Shown: positions 34,750-43,272 of the stretch, piece by piece
Layout of the letters: the number at the start of each line of letters is the position of its first letter
How positions within the stretch are numbered: position 1 is the stretch's first letter
Notes under the pieces: model-generated
What the model was told of the DNA's origin: nothing
Seen by the model: only the letters and a program-made list of their open reading frames with translations
Database searches by the model: none
DNA from: Bacteroidales bacterium
Lineage (GTDB): Bacteria > Bacteroidota > Bacteroidia > Bacteroidales > WCHB1-69
NCBI GenBank assembly: GCA_016288655.1
Contig: JAEEKX010000019.1
Location: 1-64,000, forward strand
DNA length: 64,000 nt
Reading direction: 5' to 3'
Position numbers and translations under genes: made by a program

Positions 34750-35409
34750 ATGAAACCTCTTCCACTCAAAGCAATATGGAAAATGATGGGAATACTCTCC
34801 CTCGCCATTCTCGCATTCAGTTGCGAAAAAGAGCCAATCACTCCTGATCCGCCCAAACCAGACCCTGCGGAAATTGATATTCCAGGGTGCGACAGCAATA
34901 TTCTGATCATGAAAGTGGATTACAAAACCTTTCAGTATGAGGGGTACACGACTGTGAATGTTGATAGTACTAATAATTCCTCTGACACCATTCCGTTTTT
35001 GGCAACGTATTGTCCTCCTGGTGATTTTGGATATATCAAATTGTTTTATGAGAATCCCAGCCATCTTCTTTTCTACGGAAATATTATATGGATGGGATGT
35101 GGGAATCTTCTTTTCCCAACCTCCTTTATGGAATTGCCTGCTCAAACCACAGAACTCCCCTTCCCCGAAAACGACAGAATCTGCCTCATCGACTATACAG
35201 GTGCACAACAGACCCTTCCATGGAATACTGGCATGGTTGACGAAACCATGATGGAAAACGTTTGGGAAACCATTTCCAAACAACCTGAATTTCAGTATTA
35301 TTACAGCAAAACCAACAAGAAAGTCGCTGTGTACTTGTACACACCAAGCGTAGGAGGTGGAAATCCCGCCGACTGGGATTTTATTGTTTTTGTGGAAAAG
35401 AGTGAATAG
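34750..35409 (+). CDS. Lipoprotein of unknown function
   Basis: A protein of 219 residues. The signal peptide ends in ILAFSC, giving a lipidated Cys near residue 25, followed by a Pro/Asp-rich linker (EPITPDPPKPDPAE). The mature part is beta-rich, with a C-terminal YLYTPSVGGGNPADWDF. No family recognised. GC content is lower than that of the genes around it, which suggests a recent arrival. The frame upstream of 34750 lacks a signal and is not used. Confidence 0.7.
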   Translation: MKPLPLKAIWKMMGILSLAILAFSCEKEPITPDPPKPDPAEIDIPGCDSNILIMKVDYKTFQYEGYTTVNVDSTNNSSDTIPFLATYCPPGDFGYIKLFYENPSHLLFYGNIIWMGCGNLLFPTSFMELPAQTTELPFPENDRICLIDYTGAQQTLPWNTGMVDETMMENVWETISKQPEFQYYYSKTNKKVAVYLYTPSVGGGNPADWDFIVFVEKSE

Positions 35410-35496
35410 CATTTCAACCACCTACCATATTATTTCTGCCACCAGCGTTTTATTTTTCGGATTTTGTGCAATGTACGATTTTGTCGAAAATAATCG

Positions 35497-35504
35497 TACC
35501 TTTG
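35497..35504 (+). promoter_or_regulatory. -7 box for the moxR-DUF58 operon
   Basis: TACCTTTG lies 26 bases before the ATG at 35531. Confidence 0.65.
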
Positions 35505-35530
35505 CAAAGCATATCTAAAACGAAAGCACT

Positions 35531-36526
35531 ATGAGCAACACAGTGGATATCAAAGAGTTGAACGAGAAAATAGAACGAGAGAGTTCCTTCGTTGACCTCA
35601 TCAACATGGAGATGAGCAACGTCATCATCGGCCAGAAGCAGATGGTGGAGAAGTTGATGATCGGCCTGTTAGCCAACGGTCACATCCTGTTGGAAGGCGC
35701 CCCCGGATTAGCCAAGACACTGGCCATCAAGTCGTTGGCAAATATCATCCAGGCCAAGTTCAGCCGCATCCAGTTCACCCCCGACCTGCTGCCCGCCGAT
35801 GTCATCGGAACCATGATTTACAGTCAGAAAAGGGAGGAGTTCGTGGTGAAACACGGTCCCATCTTCGCCAACTTCATCCTCGCCGACGAGATCAACCGCG
35901 CCCCCGCCAAGGTGCAGAGCGCGCTGTTGGAGGCGATGCAGGAGCGACAGGTCACCATCGGCGAGAGCACCTACAAGCTGGAGGAGCCCTTCCTCGTGCT
36001 CGCCACCCAGAACCCCATCGAACAGGAGGGCACCTATCCCCTGCCCGAAGCCCAGGTGGACCGCTTCATGCTGAAAGTCATCGTCGATTACCCCAAGCAG
36101 GATGAAGAGAAACAGATCCTGCGCCAACACCTGCTTTCCGAATACCCCGTCACCAAGACCGTGCTCAAGCCCGAGGACATCGTGCGCGCCCGCAGCATCG
36201 TGAAGGAGGTCTATATCGACGAGAAGATCGGACAGTACATCACCTCCATCGTCTTTGCCACCCGTTATCCCGAGCAATACGGTTTGGACAAGTTCAAGCC
36301 GATGATCAATTTCGGGGCCTCACCACGTGCCACCATCAACCTGGCATTGGCCGCACAAGCCCTGGCTTTCATCAAACGCCGCGGCTACGTCATCCCCGAG
36401 GACATCCGCGCCCTCGCCTACGACGTGCTGCGCCACCGCATCGGACTCACCTACGAGGCGGAGGCCGAGAACATCACCACCACCGACATCATCAGCACCG
36501 TCCTCAACACCGTGGAAGTGCCGTAA
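35531..36526 (+). CDS. MoxR-family AAA+ ATPase
   Basis: A protein of 331 residues. Walker A is GAPGLAKT (56-63), Walker B is ILADEINRAPAKVQSALLEA, and ATQNPIEQEGTYPLPEAQVDR is the characteristic MoxR stretch with the sensor. MoxR proteins work with VWA-domain partners to assemble or activate protein complexes. It is followed after 11 bases by a DUF58 gene, the usual pair. The BatA-E genes that often follow in Bacteroidota are absent here. Confidence 0.93.
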   Translation: MSNTVDIKELNEKIERESSFVDLINMEMSNVIIGQKQMVEKLMIGLLANGHILLEGAPGLAKTLAIKSLANIIQAKFSRIQFTPDLLPADVIGTMIYSQKREEFVVKHGPIFANFILADEINRAPAKVQSALLEAMQERQVTIGESTYKLEEPFLVLATQNPIEQEGTYPLPEAQVDRFMLKVIVDYPKQDEEKQILRQHLLSEYPVTKTVLKPEDIVRARSIVKEVYIDEKIGQYITSIVFATRYPEQYGLDKFKPMINFGASPRATINLALAAQALAFIKRRGYVIPEDIRALAYDVLRHRIGLTYEAEAENITTTDIISTVLNTVEVP

Positions 36527-36537
36527 CCGCTTGCCCC

Positions 36538-37404
36538 ATGGAAGCCAATGAGATCTTCAAGAAGGTCCGCCGCATCGAGATCAAGACGCGCGCGCTGAGC
36601 CAGCAAATCTTCGCCGGCCAGTACCATAGTGCCTTCAAAGGACGCGGCATGGCCTTCAGCGAGGTGCGGCAGTACAACTACGGCGACGACGTGCGCTTCA
36701 TCGACTGGAACGTCACCGCCCGCTTCAACGCCCCCTACGTCAAGGTGTTCGAGGAAGAGCGCGAGATGACCGTCATCCTGCTCATCGACGTCAGCGGCTC
36801 CAACCTCTTCGGCACCCGCAAGCAGTTCAAGTCGGAACTGACCACCGAAATCGCCGCCGTGCTCTCCTTCTCCGCCATCTACAACAACGACAAGGTAGGC
36901 GTCATCTTCTTCAGCGACACGGTGGAGAAGTTCATCCCGCCGGCGAAGGGCAAGTCGCACATCCTGCGCATCATCCGCGAACTGCTCACCTACCAGCCCC
37001 GCGAGAGCGAGACCAACATCGCCGAGGCACTGCGCTTCCTCACCAACGTCAGCAAACGCAAGGCCACCGTCTTCCTGCTCTCCGACTTCATCGACCGCGA
37101 CTACGAGCAGGCGCTGCGCATCGCCGCCAGCCGCCACGACCTTGTCGCCCTCGACATCATCGACGAAGGCGAGGCCGCCCTGCCCGACCTCGGCATCGTG
37201 GAACTGTCCGACCCCGAAAGCGGCCGCCGCATCTGGGTCGATACCGCCAGCCGGAAGGTACGCGATACCTACGCCCGCTGGTGGCAGCAGCACTCCGCCG
37301 ACACCCTCAACACCTTCCGCCGCGCCGGCGTCGATGCCGCACGCCTCTACACCGACCGCGACTACGTGCCCGCCCTGCTGGAACTGTTCCGCCGCCGCGG
37401 CTAA
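36538..37404 (+). CDS. DUF58 protein (VWA-like partner of MoxR)
   Basis: A protein of 288 residues. It starts with a basic region (FKKVRRIEIKTRALSQQIFA) and the DUF58 hallmark YHSAFKGRGMAFSEVRQYNY, then GDDVRFIDWNVTARFN. The VWA-like part has the metal-site motif LLIDVSGSN (D-x-S-x-S). It would act with the adjacent MoxR ATPase. It is the last gene of the pair; about 330 bases separate it from feoAB. Confidence 0.9.
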   Translation: MEANEIFKKVRRIEIKTRALSQQIFAGQYHSAFKGRGMAFSEVRQYNYGDDVRFIDWNVTARFNAPYVKVFEEEREMTVILLIDVSGSNLFGTRKQFKSELTTEIAAVLSFSAIYNNDKVGVIFFSDTVEKFIPPAKGKSHILRIIRELLTYQPRESETNIAEALRFLTNVSKRKATVFLLSDFIDRDYEQALRIAASRHDLVALDIIDEGEAALPDLGIVELSDPESGRRIWVDTASRKVRDTYARWWQQHSADTLNTFRRAGVDAARLYTDRDYVPALLELFRRRG

Positions 37405-37704
37405 CGGCATTTTTTGAAAATCTTGCCGTAGGTGACAGCATGGCGTTGACGTTATCGCAAAACTCATCGTGGGCTGCACACGCCACCGAGGCCAATTCCC
37501 TGTCAGTAATAGGATACACACAAGTTGAATGAATTACAAATACTTATCAATCAACTAATCACATTACAAATCCCTGACTCAAACATTATTCATCAACACC
37601 TGTTCTCACTCATTCGTATCATTCGTAGTTCCCAAAACTGCGAAGCCGCAAAAACGCTTTCAATATCCCCAAAAATGGGGATTGCGCACGTCTTTTTCCC
37701 GCCG
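37405..37704. other. Intergenic region, no supported gene
   Basis: Only short frames are present. A minus-strand frame of about 40 codons (37400-37519) looks faintly coding but has no recognisable motif. A small hairpin (ATCCCC at 37665-37670 with GGGGAT at 37677-37682) precedes the feoAB promoter. Confidence 0.4.
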
Positions 37705-37712
37705 TATTTTTG
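37705..37712 (+). promoter_or_regulatory. -7 box for feoAB
   Basis: TATTTTTG lies 19 bases before the ATG at 37732. No clear Fur-type palindrome was seen nearby. Confidence 0.6.
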
Positions 37713-37731
37713 CAGGTTAAACTAAAGAGCA

Positions 37732-40227
37732 ATGAAAGAAGAAAAGAGACTCACTCTCAACGACATGCCCAGCGGCGCCAAGTGCGTCATCATCAAGGTG
37801 AGCGGGCACGGCGGACTGCGCCACCGGCTGATGGAGATGGGCTTCGTGAAGGGCGAGACCGTCACCGTGGTCAAGTCATCCCCCCTGCAAGACCCCGTGG
37901 AGTACATCGTCATGCAATCGCACGTGTCGCTCCGTCGCAGCGAGGCCGACAAGATCGAGGTCGTCCCGCTCTCCGAGCACCGCCCCTCCGACAGCGACTA
38001 CAACGGCATCATCACCGAAGAGGCCGTCAACGATCCCAAACTCTCGGCGCACATCCAAGAGAAGAGCCACACCCTCACCGTCGCCCTCGTGGGCAACCCC
38101 AACTGCGGCAAGACCTCCTTCTTTAACCACGCCACCGGACTGCGCGAGAAGGTCGGCAACTACGCCGGCGTCACCGTTGACATGAAGATGGGCACCTTCT
38201 ACTACAAGGGCTACACCATCCGCCTCGTCGATCTGCCCGGCACCTACTCCATCAACGAATACACCCCCGAAGAACTGTGCGTGCGCGAGTTCCTCACCAA
38301 CCACGAATACGACCTCATCCTCAACATCGTCGATTCCTCCAACCTCGAACGCAACCTGTTCCTCACCACCCAACTCATCGATATGAACTCGCCCATGGTG
38401 ATGGCGCTCAACATGTACGACGAACTGCAGCAAAAGGGCGACCAGTTCGACTACAAGGAACTCGGACGGATGCTCGGACTTCCCATCATCCCGACAACGG
38501 CCTCCAAGGGCACTGGCATCCCCGAAGTGCTGCAAGCCATCATCGACGTCTTCGAAGATCACAAGAACCTCACCCACCACATCCACATCAACTACGGCAC
38601 CGACATTGAGGACGCCATCGTTCCCATCAAGACAAAAATCGCTGAGAACAAGGATATCATCAACGTATATCCCGCCCGCTACATCGCCATCAACACGCTG
38701 GAGGGCACGCAGCACACCCTCACCGACATCGAGAAACTGCCCAACGGACAGGAGATCCTAGCGGAGGCGAAACAACGCCGCGACGCCCTGGAACTCCGCT
38801 ACGGCGAGAAAATCGACACCCAATTGAGCAACGCCCGCTACGGCTTTATCCGCGGCGCACTGCAACAGACCTACGTGCCCGGACAGAAACGTGAACTCTG
38901 GAAGGCATATTCTGCCGACAAGATCCTCACCAACAAGTGGTTGGGATTCCCCATCCTCGTCATCTTCCTCTGGGTGATGTTCGAGACCACCTTCATCCTC
39001 GGCGCCTATCCGCAAGAGTGGCTCGACATGTTGGTGTCGTGGTTCGGCGGCGTGGTGGCCAAGGCCCTGCCCGAAGGCGTTCTCAACGACCTGATCGTCG
39101 ATGGCATCATCGGAGGCGTCGGCGCAGTCATCTCGTTCCTACCCAACATCCTGATACTCTTCTTCTTCATCTCGATATTGGAAGACACCGGCTACATGGC
39201 GCGCGCCGCCTTCATGGTCGATCGCGTCTTCCACAAGTTCGGTCTGCACGGACGGTCGTTCATCCCCTACGTCATGGGCTTCGGCTGCGGCGTGCCCGCC
39301 ATCATGGCCACCCGCACCCTCGAGAACAAGAAGGACCGCTTGGTCACCATCCTCACCATCCCCTTCATCTCCTGCTCCGCCCGACTGCCCGTCTATCTCG
39401 TGCTGGTGTCCGCCTTCTTCACCCGCTGTCAAGGACTGATCCTGCTCAGCATCTACCTGATAGGCATCCTGTTCGCGGTGCTCACGGCCATCCTGCTCAA
39501 CAAAACCGCCTTCAAAAGCGTCTCCGAGGAGTTCGTGATGGAACTGCCGCCCTACCGCCTGCCCACCGCCCGCAACGCCCTGCTGCACATGTGGGAGAAG
39601 AGCGAGCAGTACCTCAAGAAGATGGGTACCGTGATCCTCGCCGCCTCCATCATCATCTGGGCATTGGAGTACTTCCCGCACAACTCCGCACAGGAGCAAC
39701 GCTATGCGCAACAGATCGAGCAGGTGCAAGCCGACAAGAGTCTGAACGAGGCGCAGATGGCCTATCAGGTTGATTCGCTCAACCGCCTCAGCGACGCCTA
39801 CCACAACGAGAACTCCTACATCGGCCGCTTCGGCCACTTCATTGAGCCGATGGTGCGTCCGTGCGGCTTCGACTGGCACATCGGCGTCGCTCTATGCACC
39901 GGCATCGCCGCCAAAGAGGTGGTCGTCTCCACCTTAGGCGTTCTGTATCAAGCCGATGACGCAGAAGAGAACGAGGTTTCGCTGTCGGAGAAGATGAAAG
40001 AGCAATACTGGCCCGAAGGCACGGCGCGGGCCGGCGAGCCCATCTACACGCCGTTGGTGGCCTACGTGCTCATGCTGTTCGTGCTGCTGAGCGTGCCCTG
40101 CTTCGCTGCGCTGGCGGCCATCAAGCGCGAGGCCGGCTGGAAGTGGGTCGGCTTCACCTTCGTCTATACCCTCGCCGTGGCATGGGTGGTCTCCGCCCTC
40201 GTCTTCCAAATCGGAAGTCTATTCTAA
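37732..40227 (+). CDS. feoB: FeoA-FeoB fusion, ferrous iron transporter
   Basis: A protein of 831 residues. Residues 1-80 are a FeoA SH3-like domain (GLRHRLMEMGFVKGETVTVV). The FeoB G domain follows with G1 GNPNCGKTS (121-129), GVTVDMKMG, the DLPGTYSIN motif and the NMYD base-recognition motif. The membrane part contains the Gate motifs (YVMGFGCGVPAIMATRTLEN and ISCSARLPVYLVL) with a Cys typical of FeoB. It imports Fe2+ across the inner membrane. The FeoA-FeoB fusion is common in Bacteroidota. The small Cys-rich gene at 40255 follows directly. Confidence 0.96.
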   Translation: MKEEKRLTLNDMPSGAKCVIIKVSGHGGLRHRLMEMGFVKGETVTVVKSSPLQDPVEYIVMQSHVSLRRSEADKIEVVPLSEHRPSDSDYNGIITEEAVNDPKLSAHIQEKSHTLTVALVGNPNCGKTSFFNHATGLREKVGNYAGVTVDMKMGTFYYKGYTIRLVDLPGTYSINEYTPEELCVREFLTNHEYDLILNIVDSSNLERNLFLTTQLIDMNSPMVMALNMYDELQQKGDQFDYKELGRMLGLPIIPTTASKGTGIPEVLQAIIDVFEDHKNLTHHIHINYGTDIEDAIVPIKTKIAENKDIINVYPARYIAINTLEGTQHTLTDIEKLPNGQEILAEAKQRRDALELRYGEKIDTQLSNARYGFIRGALQQTYVPGQKRELWKAYSADKILTNKWLGFPILVIFLWVMFETTFILGAYPQEWLDMLVSWFGGVVAKALPEGVLNDLIVDGIIGGVGAVISFLPNILILFFFISILEDTGYMARAAFMVDRVFHKFGLHGRSFIPYVMGFGCGVPAIMATRTLENKKDRLVTILTIPFISCSARLPVYLVLVSAFFTRCQGLILLSIYLIGILFAVLTAILLNKTAFKSVSEEFVMELPPYRLPTARNALLHMWEKSEQYLKKMGTVILAASIIIWALEYFPHNSAQEQRYAQQIEQVQADKSLNEAQMAYQVDSLNRLSDAYHNENSYIGRFGHFIEPMVRPCGFDWHIGVALCTGIAAKEVVVSTLGVLYQADDAEENEVSLSEKMKEQYWPEGTARAGEPIYTPLVAYVLMLFVLLSVPCFAALAAIKREAGWKWVGFTFVYTLAVAWVVSALVFQIGSLF

Positions 40228-40254
40228 AACACTGAACTACAAATACTCAACATC

Positions 40255-40440
40255 ATGCCACCTGTCATCCAATACATCATCGTCGCCCTGTTGGTCATCG
40301 CCGCCGCCCTCTTCTTCATCCGCGGCATCGTGCGTCGGGTACGCGGACGCGGCAACGACTGCGGGTGCGGCGCCGGCCAAAACTGCCCCAGCCATCAATG
40401 CGAGCATTGCCCTGAAAGGAAAACGCACGAATTTCGTTAG
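40255..40440 (+). CDS. FeoB-associated Cys-rich membrane protein
   Basis: A protein of 61 residues. One membrane segment (IQYIIVALLVIAAALFFIRG) is followed by a basic stretch and the Cys-rich tail CGCGAGQNCPSHQCEHCPE, as in the small proteins encoded after feoB in many bacteria. It lies 27 bases after feoB in the same direction, so it is probably co-transcribed. A role in binding Fe2+ or supporting the transporter is an inference. Confidence 0.8.
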   Translation: MPPVIQYIIVALLVIAAALFFIRGIVRRVRGRGNDCGCGAGQNCPSHQCEHCPERKTHEFR

Positions 40441-40541
40441 TTCATCACGCTGATAGAGAGCCGGTTGTCCTTCCTGTCAATGCGCCGCGAGATGAGGCCC
40501 TACCTGCTGCCGGGCTTCGGCTACAACGGCCGGAAGTAACG

Positions 40542-40898
40542 TCATTTCTTAAAAATGAAATAGACGGATAGGATGAGAAATCCGAAACCGATGAGATGAT
40601 TCACGGAGAACCGTTGAGTCTTGAAGAACACGATGGTGAATAACGTGAAGACAATCAACGTGATGGCCTCTTGAATCACCTTGAGCTGCCACAGGTTGAA
40701 CGGCCCGCCATTCTCCTCGAAGCCGATGCGGTTGGCGGGCACCTGAAAACAGTATTCGATCAGGGCAATGCCCCAACTGATGAGGATGATCAGCGGCAGG
40801 GCGAGCTTGCCCGTGCCGAACTTGAGGTGTCCGTACCAGGCGAAAGTCATGAAAATGTTGGCAACCACCAACATCAGAATGGTCAGAAACGACTTCAT
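40542..40898 (-). CDS. DUF486/DMT-like membrane protein
   Basis: A protein of 118 residues with four membrane segments. FMTFAWYGHLKFG, ISWGIALIEYCFQVPANRIG and LWQLKVIQEAITLIVFTLF match the DUF486 family of small drug/metabolite-type transporters. I use the ATG at 40898, giving the typical family length; 40907 is also possible, while 40961 lies upstream of the promoter box. Substrate unknown. The gene is convergent with the feo genes and divergent from the S46 peptidases. Confidence 0.85.
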   Translation of the reverse strand: MKSFLTILMLVVANIFMTFAWYGHLKFGTGKLALPLIILISWGIALIEYCFQVPANRIGFEENGGPFNLWQLKVIQEAITLIVFTLFTIVFFKTQRFSVNHLIGFGFLILSVYFIFKK

Positions 40899-40919
40899 GT
40901 GCAGCATTTTTTCGTCCGG

Positions 40920-40927
40920 CAAAAATA
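40920..40927 (-). promoter_or_regulatory. -7 box for the DUF486 gene
   Basis: TATTTTTG on the minus strand, with a second TATTTTTC copy just upstream. It excludes the ATG at 40961 as the start. Confidence 0.6.
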
Positions 40928-41041
40928 CGGAAAAATACGGCAACTTCCTGTATGAGAGCAAAGAAATTATGAACGGAAGCGAAGCGAGTCATTTCATTCA
41001 AAAATTCAGGGAAAAATGGCGGAAAATCCAATCATTTTTAC

Positions 41042-41049
41042 TATTTTTG
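41042..41049 (+). promoter_or_regulatory. -7 box for the S46 peptidase pair
   Basis: TATTTTTG lies 45 bases before the ATG at 41095. The second peptidase gene has no obvious promoter of its own in the 27-base spacer. Confidence 0.6.
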
Positions 41050-41094
41050 CAGATTGAAAAATTGGATTTACAAACCCCCATTAAATATTCAAAA

Positions 41095-43245
41095 ATGAAA
41101 AAATTCTTCTTGATTCCGCTATTCGCGTTCCTGTTCTTGACCGCCGGCGCCACCAACCCACCCGATGAGGGCATGTGGCTCCCCATGTTCGTCAAAGACT
41201 ACAACTACGCCACGATGAAGCACCTCGGTCTGCACCTGACCGCCGAGCAGATGTGGGACATCAACAACTCGTCGCTCAAAGACGCCATCGTGGAGCTGGG
41301 CAACGACGGCGACCACTTCTGCACCGGTGAGATCATCTCCGACCAAGGCCTGCTGCTCACCAATCATCACTGCGGCTACGCCAGCATCGCCGACCACTCC
41401 ACCACCGACCACGACTACCTCAAGGAGGGCTTCTGGGCCGCGACCCTGGCCGACGAATTGCCCAACCAGCACATCACCGCCACCTTCCTCGTCCGCATGG
41501 AGGACGTCACCACCAAGGTGCTGGCCGGCATGTCCGACGGCGAACGCGACGACTCCAAGATCAGCGAGACCATCGAGGCCTTGGAGAGCGAATACAGCGA
41601 GGACGGCCGCTACACCGTGTCCGTCAAGGACTTCTACGACGGCAACCAGTACTTCATGTTCGTCTATGAGGTCTATAAGGATGTCCGCCTTGTCGGCGCC
41701 CCGCCGTCAAGCATCGGCAAGTTCGGCGACGAGACCGACAACTGGGTATGGCCCCGCCACACCGGCGACTTCTCCATGTTCCGCATCTACACCGCCCCCG
41801 ACGGCAGCCCCGCCGAGTACTCCGAGGAGAACGTGCCGATGAAGCCCAAATACTCGCTCCCCATCAGCATGAAGGGCATCCAGCCCGGCGACTTCGCCAT
41901 GGTCTGGGGCATCCCCGGCAGCACCGAACGCTACCTCACCTCCTATGAGATCAACTTCAAACTCGAGAGCGACAACAAGCCCTTCATCGAATTCGCCGAC
42001 ATGGTCCTGCCTGTCATCCGCGAGGAGATGAACGCCCGCGACGAGGTGCGCATCATGTACGCCTCCGACTACGCCAGCTGGGCCAACAGCTGGAAGAACC
42101 GCAAGGGCGAACTCGCCAGTCTCACCAACCTCCACATCGCCGACAAGAAGGCCGAACAGGAGAAGGAACTCCTCCATTGGATCAACGCCTCCAAAGCCCG
42201 CAAGGACAAATACGGCAACCCCGTCGATTCCATCCGACAGATCGTCGAAGACGCCGACGTCAAGACCTTCCGCCTGCTCTATTACGCCAACTACTGCATG
42301 AGCATCTCCAAATACGTGGATTTCGTTCTGAACGCCGACGGGCTCACCCCCGAAGACGGCCGCAAGGCCTTCACCAACGAGGAGAAGCAGGCGTTGATGG
42401 AATCCTATCAAGAGGCCATGAAAAATGCCGACCTGATCACGGAAGAGAAGATCATAGCCGCCGAGTTGAAGCTGTGGATGACACTGCCGGTCGAAGACCA
42501 GCCGCCCTTCTGCGAGGTCATCAACAAGAAGTTCAAAGGCGACTGCGCCGCCTTCGCCAAGATGATCGTCCAGAAATCCATCTTCGGCAACGCCGACAAC
42601 TTCCAGAAATACCTCAACAAGCCCTCCGACAAAGCCATTGACAACGATCCCCTCGTGGGCTATGTCTCCAGCTTGTACTCCACCCTCTTCAGAGGCATCT
42701 TCCCCTATTTCGGCTACACCAACCAGATGGAAGAGGCCCGTCGCCCCTTCATGGCCGCCATGCTTGAGATGAACGCCGACCATCCCATGTATCCCGACGC
42801 CAACTCCACCATGCGCTGCACCTACGGCACCGTGTGCGACTACTTCCCGAAGGACGGCGTGCGCTACGACTACTACACCACCGTTGACGGCATCCTCCAG
42901 AAAGAGATCCCGGGCGACCCCGAATTCGACGTCAACCCGAAACTCAAACAACTCATCCTCGACAAGGACTTCGGGCCCTACGCCATGAAGAACGGCCAGA
43001 TGCCCGTCTGCTTCCTCACCAACAACGACATCACCGGCGGCAACTCCGGCAGCCCCGTCCTCAACGGCAACGGTGAACTCATCGGCTGCGCCTTCGACGG
43101 CAACATCGAGGCCCTCTGCAGCGACATCTTCTTCGACACCGACCTGCAACGCTGCATCTGCGTCGATATCCGCTACGTGCTCTTCGTCATCGACAAGTTC
43201 GCCGGCGCACAACGCTTCATCAACGAAATGAAAATCATCAAATAA
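41095..43245 (+). CDS. S46 dipeptidyl peptidase, DPP7-like (copy 1)
   Basis: A protein of 716 residues with a signal peptide ending AGATNPPDEGMW. The S46 triad is visible: His in TNHHCGY (91/92), Asp225 in TGDFSMFRIY and Ser651 in GGNSGSPVLNG. The specificity segment is CAFDG669NIEAL; the Gly fits DPP7 enzymes that cut after hydrophobic or aliphatic residues, whereas DPP11 has Arg there. The enzyme would release dipeptides from peptide N-termini in the periplasm for uptake. It is followed by a near-identical paralogue after 27 bases. I chose the ATG at 41095 for its signal peptide; the longer frame from 40768 runs through the promoter. Confidence 0.92.
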   Translation: MKKFFLIPLFAFLFLTAGATNPPDEGMWLPMFVKDYNYATMKHLGLHLTAEQMWDINNSSLKDAIVELGNDGDHFCTGEIISDQGLLLTNHHCGYASIADHSTTDHDYLKEGFWAATLADELPNQHITATFLVRMEDVTTKVLAGMSDGERDDSKISETIEALESEYSEDGRYTVSVKDFYDGNQYFMFVYEVYKDVRLVGAPPSSIGKFGDETDNWVWPRHTGDFSMFRIYTAPDGSPAEYSEENVPMKPKYSLPISMKGIQPGDFAMVWGIPGSTERYLTSYEINFKLESDNKPFIEFADMVLPVIREEMNARDEVRIMYASDYASWANSWKNRKGELASLTNLHIADKKAEQEKELLHWINASKARKDKYGNPVDSIRQIVEDADVKTFRLLYYANYCMSISKYVDFVLNADGLTPEDGRKAFTNEEKQALMESYQEAMKNADLITEEKIIAAELKLWMTLPVEDQPPFCEVINKKFKGDCAAFAKMIVQKSIFGNADNFQKYLNKPSDKAIDNDPLVGYVSSLYSTLFRGIFPYFGYTNQMEEARRPFMAAMLEMNADHPMYPDANSTMRCTYGTVCDYFPKDGVRYDYYTTVDGILQKEIPGDPEFDVNPKLKQLILDKDFGPYAMKNGQMPVCFLTNNDITGGNSGSPVLNGNGELIGCAFDGNIEALCSDIFFDTDLQRCICVDIRYVLFVIDKFAGAQRFINEMKIIK

Positions 43246-43272
43246 CCAACATCATCACTTAAACCAATTGCA

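Noticed and set aside
37400-37519. Minus-strand frame upstream of feoAB
   Set aside because: Faintly coding appearance, but no start context or family.
40441-40540. Plus-strand frame reading RPYLLPGFGYNGRK before a TAA
   Set aside because: It may be the 3' scrap of a lost gene, but it is too short and I do not recognise it.
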